Position numbers and translations under genes: made by a program. From Brachypodium distachyon (lineage: Eukaryota > Streptophyta > Magnoliopsida > Poales > Poaceae): a stretch of DNA of 64,000 nt. The notes beneath the pieces were generated by a model that searched no databases, was not told the origin of the DNA, and worked only from the letters and a program-made list of their open reading frames with translations. The stretch is taken from NCBI RefSeq assembly GCF_000005505.3, contig NC_016134.3, positions 18,458,624 to 18,522,623 on the forward strand. Reading direction: 5' to 3'. Positions 34,886 to 58,546 of the stretch are shown here, piece after piece (positions within the stretch are counted from its first letter, which is position 1; each line of letters starts with the position of its first letter).

Positions 34886-36229
34886 GGTGATAAAACTAAA
34901 GTACTCCCAAACATTGGAGCTGGGCTTCTTGGAGAGGTGGCATGGCAATGATAGCTGATGTTTTCATTTTCTTGACGGATATATAGCTGATGTTATACTG
35001 CTCGGTTGAGCTGAACTCGGAAGTTCAGTACACAATGTCGGGCAGAACAGAAATAGAACTGAAAATAAAAAAAAGCTTGGCGCTCTAGAGTTCAACAACA
35101 TTCGTCAAGTTCATCACGCCAAGTTCATCATCAACAACATTCATCAAGTTCGTCAACTAATACGAACTATACAAAATACTACGTAGTTAGGGGAGGAGCA
35201 ATTACAAAAAAAAAAAGAATGTTGCTCCCTGGGTCACCGCCGGCTGATTCTTCTCGTCGCCGCCTACTGATGATGAGGTGCGCTGCTGGTGCATTCCCCT
35301 TCACCGCCTTCTTTGAATTGACTCCTCGACGGCGTGAAGGAAGTTGGGGTCCTTGTCCTCCTTCTCCCGGTGGCGGCATTCGTTGGCGCTGAGACAAACT
35401 CGGCCCACGCCCGCAAGTACTCGGGGTCCTTGTCACCTGAGGCCGCCGGTGCCGCTAGGGTTTTGGAGGAGGAGCTCGAGACTTCGGGCCTCGCCGGGCG
35501 CCGCACGGGGAAGTGGCCTGCCACCGCGGAGAGCGGCGGACCGGTCGGAGCAGTTTATTGGCAACATTTCGGCGTTGGGGCGGCGGAAATGTGTCGCCAT
35601 AGGTGGAGGGAGACGAAGGTTTGTGAACGGTGGCAGAGGGTTTTTGGCGGCGAAGTGGGGCAGCGGAATGTGGGGGGTTGGATCGGAGCTCGCCGCACAA
35701 CTCAGCATATATGCGTCCCTTCTAGGGCCTTTTGGTGTAAACCAAAGAGATTTTTCCGGGCCGGTCAGTTTTCGAGTAGCTGTTAGGGCCGTCTTTTGGT
35801 CCAAAAAACGAATAGCGAGTTTGGATCGCGCTTTTGCGGGATCATCTCTAGCAGATCCTCATATTATGATCCGCAGAAAATGGGTATCCTGTTTACCGAA
35901 TTCCCCATTTTCGGTTCGAATTTGACCTGGGCATAAAAGATACTGAATCCTAATCCGCAAAATTGAAAAAGATCAGAACGCGCGTGGATAGAACTGAGTT
36001 TATATATAGAAACATCGTACTTCATAAAGAGAACTGAGTTCGAACACAAGATCTACGAAAATACTAAATAACAATTCATATAGTTCATACTAAATTATAC
36101 CTAGTTGGGTTAGGGCTTCTCGCCGCCGCCGTTGACGCTATCGAGTCCTCGTCGGAGTAGGAGAGGTAGTTGTCGTCGTAATGAAGACAAGTATCCTCAT
36201 GAAGGATGATCGTAGAGTAGGGCCGATGA
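34886..36229. other. Downstream flank of copy 1 with degenerate transposon-like DNA
   Basis: The first about 80 bp match the flank downstream of copy 2 (3' UTR remnant, GGCTTCTTGGAGAG). At 35060-36060 there are CATCAAGTTCGTCAACT-type repeats and a GC-rich block whose frames have no domain. Near 35850, ATCATCTCTAGCAGATCCTC resembles ends of PIF/Harbinger-type elements. No gene is supported. Confidence 0.35.
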
Positions 36230-36904
36230 GGGAGAAGATGGCGATGGTGACCGAAATCCGGCAAAACACAAGGTTTATACAGGTTCGGCTACCCCCGCTC
36301 TTGAAGGTAGACCTACGACGTCATGTTGGCAATCTACTATTGAGAATATGATTACATGATATGTCATGCCCATCGAGGGCACCTAGCCCGGCTTTATATA
36401 GTCGAACAGTTTGGCTTTAATTAAGATAGAGTCGGGCATAACCGATACATGGACTATCCCTCTAAGCTACTCAGGATTCCTCCTTTACAAGATATGCACG
36501 AGGGATCCTTCCTATGCAGGGTATCAACAAAGTGTCCTTCCTAAGATACTAACTAAGCATCCTTCTCCTGCAAGGAGGGTTTAAGTCACGTCAAAAATTA
36601 GGCCTTATGTAGTATTGCATGTACGAGGGATTCTCGAGGAGGAGCAGGATGTTCATCCACTATGCATCGACTCGCTTCATCGACTCTTCCCAAGAGTTTG
36701 CGTGTCAAGTGGCAATTCCGTGATCCATTAACAATAGCATAAAATTGATCAGGGCAGAGCATGATATAAACTTTTATTTGTGCTATTGTAGCATACCACG
36801 TTCCCAACAAAGTGCTCATTGTCACGGCGAGAACCGCGAGCCTGTCGCCACCATAGAAGCCGCAGGCCTAGTCGGAGATGACGCCCAATGGAGGTCGTGT
36901 CATT
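36230..36904. other. LTR-like fragment, otherwise featureless
   Basis: GGTTTATACAGGTTCGGC near 36270 and GGCTTTATATAGTCG near 36392 are typical of retrotransposon ends in cereals. No borders or coding region were found. Confidence 0.3.
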
Positions 36905-37220
36905 GCTTTGAACTAATGGTAACCTTTTAGGTCCTTATGCTTTGATACATGTGTGTAAGACATGTTCTTTATGCTTGAGATGTGATAACTAGTCATGTGT
37001 TTAATGATCACTTTGTGATATGCTTTATATCTATTGTGACATGCTATATCTCATAGTGCTTCATATCCATGTCATGTCTTACTAATCTTGTGTGGAGATG
37101 TTATCAATTTTTGCCCTTATAGAATTGCTCCATCACAAGATCTCACTGCAAAAGGTATGATTTCAATTGTTGGATTTATCTAACCCATTATGCTTGATGA
37201 AAGCATTGCTCCATATATTG

Positions 37221-37280
37221 TTGGATACGTTCATGTAGGGTTCATTCACTTTGGATACGTTCATGTAGGGTTCATTCACT
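37221..37280. repeat. Perfect 30-bp tandem duplication
   Basis: Two identical units starting TTGGATACGTTCATGTAGGG at 37221 and 37251, inside the copia tail. Confidence 0.95.
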
Positions 37281-37572
37281 TTTGATATGCCTATTGAAGA
37301 TACGCTCTATATCTTGTATGAATGAATCTTAAATATCTTTGTAAAGCTCTAATTGAAATATCTTTAATCCCTTGCAATTGAGTTGTTGGTTTATAAAATC
37401 TAGGGGGAGCGTTCATCCTAGAATATGTGCATTTTGCATTCCAAAAGCAAATTTAAATGATGCCTATATCTAGGGGGAGCCCGTCTATATTTTATATCCC
37501 TTTGCTTTAAGTTTTATTGTTATATCTTATTGCAAATCGTTATTTTGTCATCAAACACCATAAAGGGAGAGA

Positions 37573-38797
37573 TGAAAGGGCATTTCGATCCCTAAATGTT
37601 TTGGTGTTAATGACAACATGACATGTGGACTAATCGTGTGCTTGAGTGTTTCAGATTTGAAATCATTTGGCACAAGACGATTCGTTGCCCTAAAAAAGGA
37701 AAGAAGCGTAGCGGTGTTTAGCGGCTTTTTATTTATATTGAGCCGTAGGAACTCCGTACTATAAAAAGAGAGTACACAAGAGAAGGTAATGGGTGAATCA
37801 CTTTCACGTACACAAATACATACTCCCTCCGTTCCATAATATAAGGCACGCACGCATTTTAAGATTTTGCTTTGACCACCAATTAGATCAACAAAATGTG
37901 AATTATATATTATAAAATTTATACCGTCAGAAACTTCTTTCAGATATAAATCTAGTGGTATAGTTTTTATAACACATAATTCACATTTTGATAATCTAAT
38001 TGATGGTCAAAGTTGCACCTCCAGATGCGTGGGCGCCTTATATTATGGAACGGAGGGAGTATATTGCACCCATTAAAAAGCCTACCAAAAAAGTGAGAGA
38101 AGAAACCAATTTTCAAATAACTGTTTTTGTGTTGGCTACATTCGAGGTGGAGGAAGTTCCACCCGGAACTTCAACCCGAATCAGGTGGAGGAAGTTCCGG
38201 TGCAACTTCAGCCCCAACCTCTGTTTGCTCTCTGTTTGTTCCCTTGGGAATATGCAGAAGTTCCGGTAATTTGCGGAAGTTCCGGCTCCAGACCGGAAGT
38301 TTCGGTCTGATCTGCGTAGTGCATAACAGTTAGATTTTGGGGACCCCATATAAATACCCCTTCATCCCCAACGGGCTTCTTGCCTGACACAGCCCTGAAA
38401 ATTTCCCCATTCCTCTCTCACAAACAAGCTTCAAATCAAGAGATCTCTCTCCCGACGTGATCTCCCCCAAGACAATACTTTGAGGATAGGAAGAGAAGAG
38501 CTCAATCTAGGGTTTCACCAAGTTAAAAAGTTGATTCCCCTTGTTTCGTTTGTTGATTTCGTTTCTCTTGGGTTGTTGGAAACCCTAGACGAAAGTGGTC
38601 GCCTCGGTGCTGATTCTTGCTTTCTTGAGCTCGAGGATTGGATTGAGAACGACCTATTGCTATTGCATCATACTAAGGGTGTTCATCCTTTAGGCGTTTT
38701 AGTGAACGCATGTATTGATGCTTGTATCCCTAACAGTGAATAGAAAAGGTAAATTGTTAGTCGCCTACCCCCTCTAGTCGACCATACTGCTCCTTCA
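37573..38797 (+). repeat. 3' LTR of the copia remnant, with a MITE inside
   Basis: Starts TGAAAGGGCATTTCG and ends CTCCTTCA, close to the expected inverted end CCTTTCA. A TATA box (CATATAAATACCCC) is near 38347. Without the MITE it is about 985 bp. The frame at 38480-38743 lies in the LTR leader and is not a gene. Confidence 0.65.
37823..38059. mobile_element. Stowaway-type MITE inside the copia LTR
   Basis: 237 bp; ends CTCCCTCCGTTCCATAATAT and ATATTATGGAACGGAGGGAG, with TA on both sides. Arms continue with ATAAGGC/GCCTTAT and TTTGACCA/TGGTCAAA. Confidence 0.9.
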
Positions 38798-39165
38798 GCT
38801 GTCAGGGGATTTATTTTGTGCTGCAAATGACGAATCAAGATTTTGGATGCTACAACTAGTTTGTGGATCAAAATTGCCTCGAGCTACTGATGTTGGATTC
38901 AAAAAAAATTGATGTTGCGATGAGTTTCTAGAGACAAATGTTTTGATAGATTTTCGATGTTGCAAATGTACACAAAAATGCTGCGCAAGAGATATTCTAG
39001 CTACAAGGGTAAAACCCCCAATATCTCAGGTCTGACAGCCCTAATAAAGCCTCGGCCGCCTGACCGACGCCTAAGTAACTCATCGCCTCTTCGTGTCGCT
39101 CATCCTTAATGTTTAGTGGCCACCCTATCGCGGAGCAAGAAATGTTAAAGTACGTACAAATATAA
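38798..39165. other. Non-genic interval
   Basis: GATGTTGC recurs several times between 38880 and 38970, as in decayed transposon text, but nothing can be named. Confidence 0.3.
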
Positions 39166-39550
39166 AGATTAAAATGCACTCACGGTAACTGAACTTGGTT
39201 TCAATTTTCAATTTAGTCGTTGTATTTTGAGAACCGAAAGTTACAGTTCGTGAACTTGATGAAATATCCCGCATACGGTCATCGGTACCGTATTTTGTAC
39301 GTACCTCAGCTTTATTTTTTTGCAGTTTACCCCTCGAATTATTATCCACCGGGTTTGCATGTTTTTAGGACAAAATGCCGAAGTCCGAACTGAGCTAGCA
39401 CGGGCTACGGACCCATACGTACAAAATATGGTGCGGGTGACCGTACGTGGAATATTTCATCAAGTTTACGCACCGTAACTTTTGATTTTTAAAATACGGT
39501 GGCTAATTAAATTGATAATCAGTGACCGCTACTGAATTTTACTCCGAATA
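39166..39550. mobile_element. Fold-back element with arms of about 130 bp
   Basis: The left arm from about 39169 (ATTAAAATGCACTCACGGTA) pairs with the reverse of the right arm (AGTAAAATTCAGTAGCGGTC). Pairing continues through AAAAGTTAC-type and AACTTGATGAAATAT text to TACGGTCA and TTTTGTACGTA. AATATAAA lies next to both ends, a possible 8-9 bp target duplication. No coding capacity; superfamily unknown (Mutator-like is possible). Confidence 0.7.
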
Positions 39551-39789
39551 TAAATGTTACACCTAGTTCAGTGACAATTCTCACAATTGATAATTGATCA
39601 TTACTACTCATCTTGTAGCCGTAAGACCATCCAGAGCAAACAAAGAACGGTGCTAATAAATGCAGAGTACAACGTCGCCGCCTGGTTGTGTCTGCTGTAC
39701 AGCCAGGTCATGACGACCAGCCCGATGCCTAAGCATCCCAACAGCACTCCGCCGCCCACTGCATGCAAATTCTTCCTTACATAATTCTC

Positions 39790-39885
39790 GTTGAAATATT
39801 ACATGTATGTTTCTAGATATCTTTTTTAAAATAAATACATTCATTTTTAAGCAAATTTGAGACAAAAATTATAGGACAGAGGGAG
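39790..39885. mobile_element. Truncated Stowaway MITE
   Basis: GTTGAAATATTACATGTATG to ATAGGACAGAGGGAG before TA. Only the right end is complete. Confidence 0.7.
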
Positions 39886-39895
39886 TAGTGGAAGA

Positions 39896-40031
39896 TGAGA
39901 GTTCCAGCAAAGGTCAAGATTTTTATATGGAAATCCTTACATGGTGTGCAGAAGTTTCTACGGCAAAATAAACTGCACAATGAGATACTAGTAACATCGA
40001 CTGTTATCTCATTGCGCAGTTTATTTTGCCG
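39896..40031. repeat. Inverted duplication (27-bp arms) at the end of a LINE-like coding fragment
   Basis: Arms 39961-39987 and 40005-40031 pair at 26 of 27 positions (CGGCAAAATAAACTGC... against ...GCAGTTTATTTTGCCG), with a 17-nt loop. The DNA just before reads PAKVKIFIWKSLHGVQKFL, like the zinc-binding tail of LINE reverse transcriptases. Confidence 0.75.
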
Positions 40032-40666
40032 TCTTCTATAATAAATTATCTCTGAGATTTTCTACACATCCACTGGTACTTGGGTGCCAAGGGTAGAGAA
40101 GGTGGTGGGAGCCAAACTACTGGCTCGGTCCAACAATAGTGGACATATTAGACTCGTTTTTACTGAAATTTTGACAAAAATTACTTTGTTAACATCAAAT
40201 CAAATTATATGACAGAAATTTGATATTATTGTATTCCTAATCAAAAGTACTTGCCTATGGTTATGGTTTCGATTAGGTATTCATATACCAATAAAATAAT
40301 TTATGGTTAAAGACTTGGTCAACTGAATCCTAATATGCTCACTTTGTTGGACGTAGAGAGTATTAATCTTTATTTTTCAGGTCGGAACAGAGAAAACGAT
40401 ACACACCGTCATCATCCACTTCACCCAGAGCCTGCGGCTGTGCCGTTGGCATGGCCATACGCACCGTCATCGTCAATATGGCAACTTGTCGGCTGCGCTG
40501 TCAGCATGCCCATCATGCTAGACGCAGCCGCTCGCGACGTCCCTCTACGTGGTGTCCATCGAGACACCGCCATACATGGTGTCATGAATAGACGCCATCG
40601 CTTCACGCAGGGCACCGACTACATCATCGAAACGTCACCATCTACTTCAACATCTACGCCAACACT
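40032..40666. other. Non-genic interval with a short unsupported frame
   Basis: The plus-strand frame at 40335-40685 (116 codons) is low-complexity at its end and has no domain. It stops in the LTR-like repeat that follows. I see no gene. Confidence 0.35.
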
Positions 40667-43600
40667 TGTAACATCCAATTTTTAAAACTCTTCATATGCA
40701 TTGCATATCATAAGCATCATGTCACCTTTGCATTTGATCACTTTGAAAACCCAAAAATTTGCCCGAAAAACCCTTTTGCAAAAATGCTTTTATTTGATTT
40801 TGGGCTTTGATCTTGCTTTTGAGTATTTGCATTTTAACCCATGAGGTTATTGGTTTAAAAAGGGATTTAATGCATATATAAAGCTATCACATAAATTGGC
40901 TTTTGAAATTATTTTGAAAAATAATTTGTTTCGATAGCCTAAGGGCCCTAAAAGCCATTTTATAGGCAAATGTATTTTTAAATATTTTATTTTGAGAAAA
41001 TTCTTGTTCCAAAAGTTAGATCATATGAAAATATGATTTAAAATTTTTTGTTGCATTTTATTTGGAGTGATTTGGAGCTTCGAATCAATTTTTAGGTTCA
41101 AAAACAGAAAATAGATAAAAGAAAAGGAAAAACCAAGAAAACCGGACCGAACCGGCCGAACCGGACCGAACCGACCGGCTCAGCCGCACCGTGACCACCG
41201 CCGCCCCTGACCGGTGGACCCCGCCACCCTTCTTCGACCTCCGTCCGATTTCTCTGCTCGCGCCCGAGTCCACGACGCCCACGACTCCACTCCGAGTTCC
41301 GCTCGCCCACGACCTCAATCTTCAAAAGTGACCACGTCACCCCGAAGCTCTTCCTTTTCTCCTCCAATTCCCCCAAACCGCTCGTCCAATTTCGCCTCGG
41401 TTTGAATTCAATTGCTCGCCGGAGTTGCTCTCGGCCGCCACCGTTTTCCGCGTTTCGCCGCCGTTCCGGTGAGTCTCCGCCCGCGCCGACCTCCTAATCC
41501 TCTTCCTCTCTTCGTTGCGCACGTAGTGACGCGAACCGTCCTCGTTTTGGAGCCCGCGCCGTCCGCCGCCCGCGACTCCGCCCCGCCCGCGCGACCCGCC
41601 TGCGCCGCCCGCGCTCCGCCTTCGCGCCGCCGCCGGCCGGAAACCCTAGATCCCGGCCTATCGTGCGCTGCCCTTTGGCAGAGTTTTTCTTTTATTTTAT
41701 TTCGGCCGAATTAGATAATGCAATTTTGCAGAAAAGCCCCTATAACTTCAAAGCCTCATATCTTTTAAACCGTTTGTCCAAAATTTGTGTTCCGCACCTT
41801 TCTGGAATCTTCACAACGTGTAGAATATTTTGGCACTGTTTAATTTCAGTTTCGAACAACTTAGACAGAAGCTATTTACAGAATGGTTGAATATGGTTTA
41901 AATTTCAAATGAATTATTTTAAAATAGTTTTGAGCATGATAACTTACTGTAAAATTATTTAAACTTGTTCTCTGTCCATTAGGACCAGAAAAGAAATTAT
42001 TTTGTGAATAATAATGCATACAAGTTTAAATATTGCTCTATGTTGCAAAAGCCACACAATATTTTGATTTAAACCCTATTCTTGTTTCATGCATTTTAAT
42101 TACCACTTTGTTGTTGTATAATCTGTCCAAATCATTTGAAAAACTTTTCAAAACAGAAACGAAACTTTTTACTTTAGAAGTAACCTTTGCATGCATCATC
42201 ATGGCATATGCATCATGGCATGCTTTTGTATTGGATGTTGTGTTTATTATGTGCATGTTTCTTTTATTTTAGATTGTGTGGAGTGTAATCCTTGTTGTTA
42301 CGAAGAGTGCGAGAACTACCACAACCTTGGACAAGGCAAGTTCACTTTGATCATTCTCCTAAATATTTTTACTATGCACTAGATGTTTTATTAGATGCAT
42401 CAGGAATATTACTCGTACTTCTATGCTAGCTATAAATCCCATCTAGTCTAGTTTACCCTCGCCATTACCTTGCTACCAAAATTGCCATCGATTGTAGTTG
42501 AATGCTAGGCTATGATAGTATCGTGGGGGAAATAACTATATTATGATATTGTTATGCTTTTGGCGATATGAAATGTTTTGTTAGAAGTAAGGCAAAACAA
42601 ATAATTCAATGAACCATCCTCGGTGGGCTGCTTTGAAGATTTTGAGGATTAGCGGCGTCAGGTCCATTTCTATGCGTCCCTCTGAGTCGAGTTTCTGTGG
42701 ATTCAGGAATGGATCGTCCATGAACGTCTCTCCCGTGGATTCGGGGAGCGTCTACGTTGCAAATGTGGAATGCCACCTGGGGTAACCGAGACTAGACCAG
42801 TTTCCTATTTAGAAGCTTCCAGTACAAACACAATGCTATATGGGCTCTGGCGAGACAAGAGTAAGTTGTATGAATCTAGACCTGAGGAATTGTACTGAGG
42901 TAGCCGTGTAGGGGGAGCGTGATTATCTCGTGGTTTAGGGAATTACCTCTGAAAATCTCGTAACCGATGCCCGTTGCTACTCTACCCTGAGGACAGCAAG
43001 GGATTAACACGTCGGTTTCTTGTGGGGAATGTGTACAAACTCTCGAGAGCGTCAAAACTGAGTACTTAGCCGTGTCCCCGGCAATGGACAATTTGAGCAA
43101 CTAGATGTGGAGCTGTAAGGAAAGTCTCACTCATTCCAACTTCTTAAATAAAATGAATGGTTGAACAGGGTAGAAGCACTTGATGAATCCACTTCAATGT
43201 GCTCTAAGTTAATAGGAGCATGGGTGTGTCTACTCCGTGTCCAATAGTGATAAAATTCTATTTGAATAAAATATATGATTCAATAACCAAGCTTTTATGC
43301 AAATAGTTTTGAACTCCACTTTGCCACATTATGCATATACTTGGTAGGTTCTGATATAACTCCTAGTGAATCTTGCTAATACATTCAATGTATTGACCCT
43401 AGTGGCTGCATCGTTTAATGATGCAGGAAGCTCCGACGACGAGTAAGATGTACGTTCTGCATGTTTGGGTTACGGGCTTACATTCCAACACGCTCTCACC
43501 GTGGTGTTGATGTGTCCTTGTATCTTTCGCTTTCCGCTACTAAATAGTTGTTTTATTTCCAGCTAACCTGTGAGGTTATACGAGTTGTAAGTACCTTTTT

Positions 43601-43681
43601 AATTCTGGATGATACGTTGTAATATTGAGATCTTTGTTCTATGATATTACATCATGAAACTGTGTGTGCTAGTGAGTCGAT
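40667..43681 (+). repeat. Second copy of the 3-kb gypsy-like LTR
   Basis: It begins TGTAACATCC and is similar over about 3.0 kb to the reverse complement of 11362-14502, up to GTGAGTCGAT at 43672-43681. The last about 57 bp of the first copy are not found here, and no target duplication was seen, so the right end is lost or diverged. The GC-rich zone (41100-41660) corresponds to 13330-14030. Confidence 0.75.
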
Positions 43682-43902
43682 ACATCGTCCAAGCGTCAAC
43701 GAGGAGAGCTTTCCTCCACCCATAGTCCTTCTCCGATGAAGTAACCCGCTACTTGCTTGCACCGACGAGGTGCTAGCAAGTCATCCAGTCCGACATCAGT
43801 AAGGTGGGCATCTCTAGGCCCGGCACCGACAATACGAAGGCCGCCCATCCAACCAAACAACCCCCTAGCTAGTGACACGTGACTCAGTGAGCAGGAATAC
43901 TA

Positions 43903-44016
43903 CTCCCTATGTCACATATTAAGTGACTTAAATTTGACTAAATATGGATGTATTTATATACTAAAATATGTCTAGATACATGTAATATTTCGGCAATTAA
44001 TATGGGACGGAAGGAG
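43903..44016. mobile_element. Stowaway MITE
   Basis: Starts CTCCCTATGTCACATATTAA and ends TTAATATGGGACGGAAGGAG, with TA on both sides. Confidence 0.85.
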
Positions 44017-45871
44017 TAATATTATCCGTTCAAAGCTACTGAACAAATTGGAAGCAAGCATTGGTGCTCACCGTTGTGTTACAAAAACTGAATTTCATAC
44101 TAGTATGATGTGTCAGTACAACTGCTATTTACACTTCTGCTTTGGGAAGCTTGATTACCTCCATGACCAACTGAGACCATGACCAATTGGACGAACAAAT
44201 CTCTGACTACCGAGTGTGTGCAGCATCGCGTATTCACGTGGGCATGTTGCGCCCCACGATAAGAGCACAGGTCAACACACGGCAAATACCAACTTAAACA
44301 ATTCGTCCATCCCTCTCAAGTGGATAAGAAAACAAACCATTTCTTGCGTGATCTCCGAGTCCGGTGGGTGGTCGATCGGGTCATGGGAGGAGACAAAGCA
44401 ACTGGCGGTTCAGATCTCCAACGATCTGCCAAACAATTTAAATAACCAATGATTCTCCTGATGCCGATGCGTGCGACCACAACCCCTGCCCCCGCGCATA
44501 CGTTAGGATGCCGTGCGCGACGGAATCGCGTAGTCGCGTTCAAGGGGTCCAAGCACGAGTTGCTGATTGTCGCAACAACTCGCAAAATCTGCTACCATAA
44601 AATGGGCAAAAGCGTCGTACTGTTGATTCCAACTGATATATAATTTATTGATGATTTAATTTGTCATCCAAACTGTAAAAGTTAATCTTATACTGCAAAT
44701 TAATATTATCTTTCTATTTAATGAGATACAACTCTCTTGTTAAAATATGTATTGACTACCTAATCTAGAATAAATGTATTATGAATTTAAACTACTCATT
44801 CAGAAAATTTAGTTTTATCATTAAGAAGATCTATATCACCCAAAATAATTAAAAAAGCTGGAGTATATATTTTGGTTAGGTAAAAACCAATGATTATCAG
44901 AGACCTGCACAACTCTAAAATATTGTCTCTCTCGGGGAGAGGACCAACAAGGTGATTATAGTTTTGGAAATGGCGGGTGACCGCCGGAACCAATTCTAGC
45001 GGATGAAATCCGACATGCCTTTTTTGGGTTGTTAGAATTTATTTATTTCTGCCATTTTTGGAAAAAACTAATTTTTTGCTTCTTGACATTTAATATTTTG
45101 ATCTTTTAATTTTTAACTTTCAAACTTTGACTTCTATTTTTCTGATTTGAAGGTTTTAATTTTTTTGAACTTTGCATTTTATCTTTTAATTATGCAGAAA
45201 AAAAAACCTACCTCCTTCGTGGGGCGAGGGTGGCGGCAGCGGGCAGGGCTGCGGTGCCCCAGCAGCACGCCGGAGACCTCCCCCACAGAGAGGAAGCTAC
45301 TTGAGGGGTGGGGCCGCGGCGGCGCGAGGGGGAGGCGGCCGTGGACGAGGCAGCATGGGGAGGAGCACCCAGACTGGATTGGGGAGGAAGAATGCATGGG
45401 TAGAAGAAGGAAGAAGGCTCGAGAGGAACAATAGGGTCTCTTAGAGTGGTTTTCGTCCGCCCATTAAGTTGTTGGCGGAGCTCCACGTAAGTGGGAATCC
45501 GTTTCGTATGGACTTGTAAATCTTAATGATCTAGACAAATAATAACGGCTTAAAGATTAACTAGTCATTAACTGTGCATCGCATGACTAGCTATTTTCTG
45601 GGCATAGCTTCACATGTCAATGCCATGGTTGGATGCTAGGTTTGGTGTCACTTGTGTCTGGCCATGAAAAATTATAATTTCTGTGGCAATCAACATAACG
45701 TCCTCAGGGAGGTTGACCAATCTCGAAGGTAAATATTTCCACGGCGTTGTGGTACTTTTCTGTATCTAAAAACAGAGTACCTTTCTTCCATGAAACGCAA
45801 TAAAATAAAATAAATTAAAGTAAATACACTATATCAATCAAATTTCATTATTATCAATCTCATACCAAGTA
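44017..45871. other. Non-genic interval
   Basis: AT-rich sequence with a GC-rich island at about 45220-45400 whose frames (both strands, under 100 codons) show no domain. No repeat ends or RNA genes were recognised. Confidence 0.35.
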
Positions 45872-45947
45872 CTCCCCGTTACATATTAATTTGGATATAA
45901 TAAAAAGTTGTATTAAATTCATGCCAATTAATATGAAATGGGGGAAG
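45872..45947. mobile_element. Small Stowaway-like MITE (76 bp)
   Basis: CTCCCCGTTACATATTAATT pairs with AATTAATATGAAATGGGGGA; TA on both sides. Confidence 0.7.
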
Positions 45948-45962
45948 TATTGACTTATCTTA

Positions 45963-46590
45963 GAGCCTGTTTGGGAGGGCTTCACTCCACCTAAACTCCA
46001 CTCCACCTTTAAACTCCACTCCATCTCAGCTCCACTTCACCTGATAAATGTGTTTGGCACAAAAATCAGCTCCACTCCACCTCTAAAATATCTTGGCACA
46101 AACATCACAGAACTTAGCAATTGCACAATTGGTGTTGATGCACTTTCGTGTAGGATCACAGAACCTAGCAATTCGCGGGATGGAGAAATCAACAAAGAAC
46201 TTGCTCAGGCCACGGTGTGCTGAATCAATGGCTAGCGTTGGAGCAGTAGAGGACCAGGCCGCCAGACCACGAGGCGGCCCAGCCAGCGGCCCTCCACGCG
46301 GCGGTGGCGGCGCCACGAAGGAGCAGGGCGGCGGGCTCTGCTAGGGCCGGAGATGCGCCGCCAATCCTGCCATGGGAGAAGTCCAACTCGTACGGGAAGG
46401 AGCCGAGCAGGGAGATGAGGAATCGGGGAGGGTCTCGGGAGATAACGGTTCGGTCTTCATAATGGCATTGGTGGGTAATTAATCCCTACTTTAGGCGAAG
46501 TAAAACAGGTGAAGCATCTATTTTTTGACTTCAGTAAAATAAACTAGACGAGTGTACTGCTCCACTTCACCTAACACAGGAGGCACTCAG
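45963..46590 (-). mobile_element. Second element with GCCTGTTTGG end, in the upstream region of copy 2
   Basis: Starts GAGCCTGTTTGGGAGGGC and carries many CTCCACTCCAC/CTTCACC motifs, matching the reverse of the element at 20826-21693. The right end is eroded (CACCTAACACAGGAGGC). It ends about 220 bp before the ATG of mannosidase copy 2. Confidence 0.6.
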
Positions 46591-46639
46591 TGGCCTGCCC
46601 ATCTCAGCTCCAGCCGGTAGAAATCAATTTCTCATTTCC

Positions 46640-46809
46640 TCCATTTATCCTGCATTCGCGCAGGAACTGAAGCGGCAGAGGAGTCAAGCCTGACAGAGGA
46701 GCGCCCAAGTTGCCCGCACAAAGCAAGGCACCCCTCCCGCTGCTGCCATTAGCCAGCTACTCGACTTCGCGCTATTCTACGAGCTTCCTGGTGGCCGCCG
46801 GCAGTTGCC
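46640..46809 (+). promoter_or_regulatory. 5' leader/proximal promoter of mannosidase copy 2
   Basis: Shares text with the region before copy 3, including CTGACAGA and AGCTACTCGACTTCGC (46755-46770 here, about 61577 in copy 3). That suggests a conserved transcribed leader. No clear TATA box is seen, and the transposon at 45963-46590 lies directly upstream. Confidence 0.5.
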
Positions 46810-58111
<11,302 letters not shown>

Positions 58112-58546
58112 GAAGATAAACTAATATACCAAACTTTGGAGCTGAGCTTCTTGGAGAGATGGAATGGCAATGATAGCTTTGTTTTTCGAAAAGAAGGTAA
58201 AACCCCGGCCTCTGCATCGGTAGGCAAAGCCAGGTAGCAGTGATAGCTGATGTTATAGTGTTTCTTTTTACTCCACTGTTGCAATTTTAAGCCTGGCTCC
58301 TCTTTGTGATTAGCAATAAGAAATAATGCGGCCATGGTCGTCTCAAGCATCACCAGCTTGTGCTAGTGGAGAGCTGCATGTTCTGACTTGCACCACTCCA
58401 ATAAAAAGTTCCTTTGGCTTGGTTATATTGGGCATGCCTAGTTTGCAGTCGGCTGCTTGAGGCTTATACCAAGCGGTCAAATTTTGACATCCTGAAAACA
58501 ATGTCAGGATGACCTTCCGACAGTGATATGGAGCGACCCAGCCAAC
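58112..58546. other. 3' flank of copy 2
   Basis: The first part holds the 3' UTR (GAGCTTCTTGGAGAG shared with copy 1). The rest has no recognised feature; the short minus-strand frames overlap the last exon and are not genes. Confidence 0.4.

Larger units (their letters stand above)
36905..38797 (+). mobile_element. Copia retrotransposon 3' remnant (untranslated tail plus 3' LTR)
   Basis: The AT-rich tail has the motif TCTAGGGGGAGC twice (37402-37413 and 37470-37481), then a purine tract (AAAGGGAGAGA) directly before TGAAAGGG, the LTR start. This is the layout of the 3' end of SIRE/Maximus-type copia elements. No pol remains. The left border is a guess. Confidence 0.6.

Noticed and set aside
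35179..35925. Overlapping frames near 35.2-35.9 kb
   Set aside because: No domain on either strand; the region resembles a degenerate DNA transposon.
43896..45960. Search for a hidden host gene in the spacer before copy 2
   Set aside because: No frame over 100 codons with a domain, and no convincing chain of exons in this spacer.
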